Of a stretch of DNA of 64,000 nt, positions 63,605-64,000 are shown in pieces (the stretch's first letter is position 1; each line of letters starts with the position of its first letter). The DNA is from Cognatishimia maritima. Lineage in GTDB: Bacteria; Pseudomonadota; Alphaproteobacteria; Rhodobacterales; Rhodobacteraceae. Where the stretch lies: positions 131,501 to 195,500 of the forward strand of contig NZ_FQWM01000005.1 in NCBI RefSeq assembly GCF_900129685.1, written 5' to 3'. The notes under the pieces were generated by a model. It was not told the DNA's origin, did not search any database, and worked only from the letters and a program-made list of their open reading frames with translations. A program made the position numbers and the translations under genes.

Positions 63605-64000
63605 ATGAGCGGGCATTGGGTTATGGGTGAACCGATTGGCAGTGAACGGCTGTTCCTGACGGACGAGCAAATCCGGCAAGGGATCGAAGCGATGTATTTT
63701 GCCTATCGCGGCCTGACCAATGAGCCGGACCAAATCCTTGCCACGCTGGCCTACGGGCGGGCGCATCACCGTGCAATCCACTTTATCAACCGCGCGCCGG
63801 GCACAACCGTCACCAACCTGCTGGAAATGCTTGGGGTGACAAAACAGTCGCTAAACCGCGTATTGCGGACATTGATCGAAGACGGCTTGGTCGAAAGCCG
63901 CGTTGGCAAGGTCGATAAGCGAGAGCGCAACCTCTATTTGACCGAAGAAGGTGTTGCGCTAGAGGCGCGGTTATCGGACGCCCAGCGTACCCGCATGCGC
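63605..64000 (+). CDS. MarR family transcriptional regulator, cut by right edge
   Basis: 132 codons visible. The winged helix is clear: PGTTVTNLLEMLGVTKQSLNRVLRTLIEDGLVESRVGKVDKRERNLYLTEEGVALEARL. ATG 63605 or 63623 may be the start. In Rhodobacter-type genomes a MarR gene of this kind (petP) lies with an OmpR-type gene (petR); the adjacent ilvE would fit, but the next gene lies outside the window, so that name is not given here. Confidence 0.9.
   Translation, partial: MSGHWVMGEPIGSERLFLTDEQIRQGIEAMYFAYRGLTNEPDQILATLAYGRAHHRAIHFINRAPGTTVTNLLEMLGVTKQSLNRVLRTLIEDGLVESRVGKVDKRERNLYLTEEGVALEARLSDAQRTRMR

Overview
The window looks like ordinary chromosome from an alphaproteobacterium of the Rhodobacterales, most likely the marine Roseobacter group. 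The base for this is gene content and layout: a CcrM-type GANTC methyltransferase next to rnhB, a serC-type leader upstream of serC-serA with serB divergent, a kbl-tdh pair, a DUF2125 protein, DciA, a UMF1-type transporter, a Na+-NQR operon, and moderately high GC coding sequence with many 1-8 bp gene overlaps. No prophage, complete insertion sequence, CRISPR array or rRNA was seen. One tRNA is present, tRNA-Arg(CCT).

Layout. 0-8 kb: a crotonase-family gene cut by the left edge, an SDR, a DUF2125 exported protein, PmbA, an IMPase/CysQ-type phosphatase, a class I amidotransferase, then the lipid A genes waaA-lpxK. 8-14 kb: a DsbA-like protein, DciA, mutY, an alkB-type monooxygenase, ccrM, rnhB. 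14-16.4 kb: a small periplasmic protein translationally coupled to a two-helix membrane protein with a C-terminal OmpR-like winged helix, then a TSUP permease. 16.4-21 kb: arfB behind an attenuator-like leader, a phytase-like esterase, mepA, an MFS transporter and a thioesterase. 21-28.5 kb: yggT, recQ, yaaA, a thiolase, an XRE-cupin regulator, a GST, and a cupin divergent from a LysR regulator. 28.5-35.6 kb: threonine catabolism (kbl-tdh) and serine synthesis (serA, serC, serB), plus a TSUP permease.

35.6-41.1 kb: ada with a PEP mutase-family gene and a DUF2478 gene, then a zinc uptake locus (zur-znuC-znuB divergent from znuA, two Zur-box-like palindromes between). 41.3-45.5 kb: two glycosyltransferases and an alpha/beta-hydrolase-like protein, probably for surface glycans. 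45.5-54 kb: a LacI regulator and nqrABCDEF, with apbE and nqrM divergent. 54-64 kb: a CBS protein, tRNA-Arg, aroC, an HD protein, malonyl-CoA synthetase, a DMT transporter, a GT2/LAB_N/GT39 membrane glycosylation group, ilvE, and a MarR regulator cut by the right edge.

Most interesting candidates: (1) the arfB leader, with a consensus -35, a strong Shine-Dalgarno, two overlapping mini-ORFs, a perfect 12-bp terminator stem 30 bases before arfB and a leader segment able to pair with the terminator arm; (2) the periplasmic-protein plus membrane winged-helix pair, like ToxRS with the membrane part at the other end; (3) a glycosyltransferase ending in an IS3 OrfA-like helix-turn-helix; (4) a glycosyltransferase that appears to be an internal duplication with a degenerate first half; (5) a four-hairpin RNA downstream of ccrM. 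Starts were chosen by eye from RBS and family alignment; no searches or folding programs were run.
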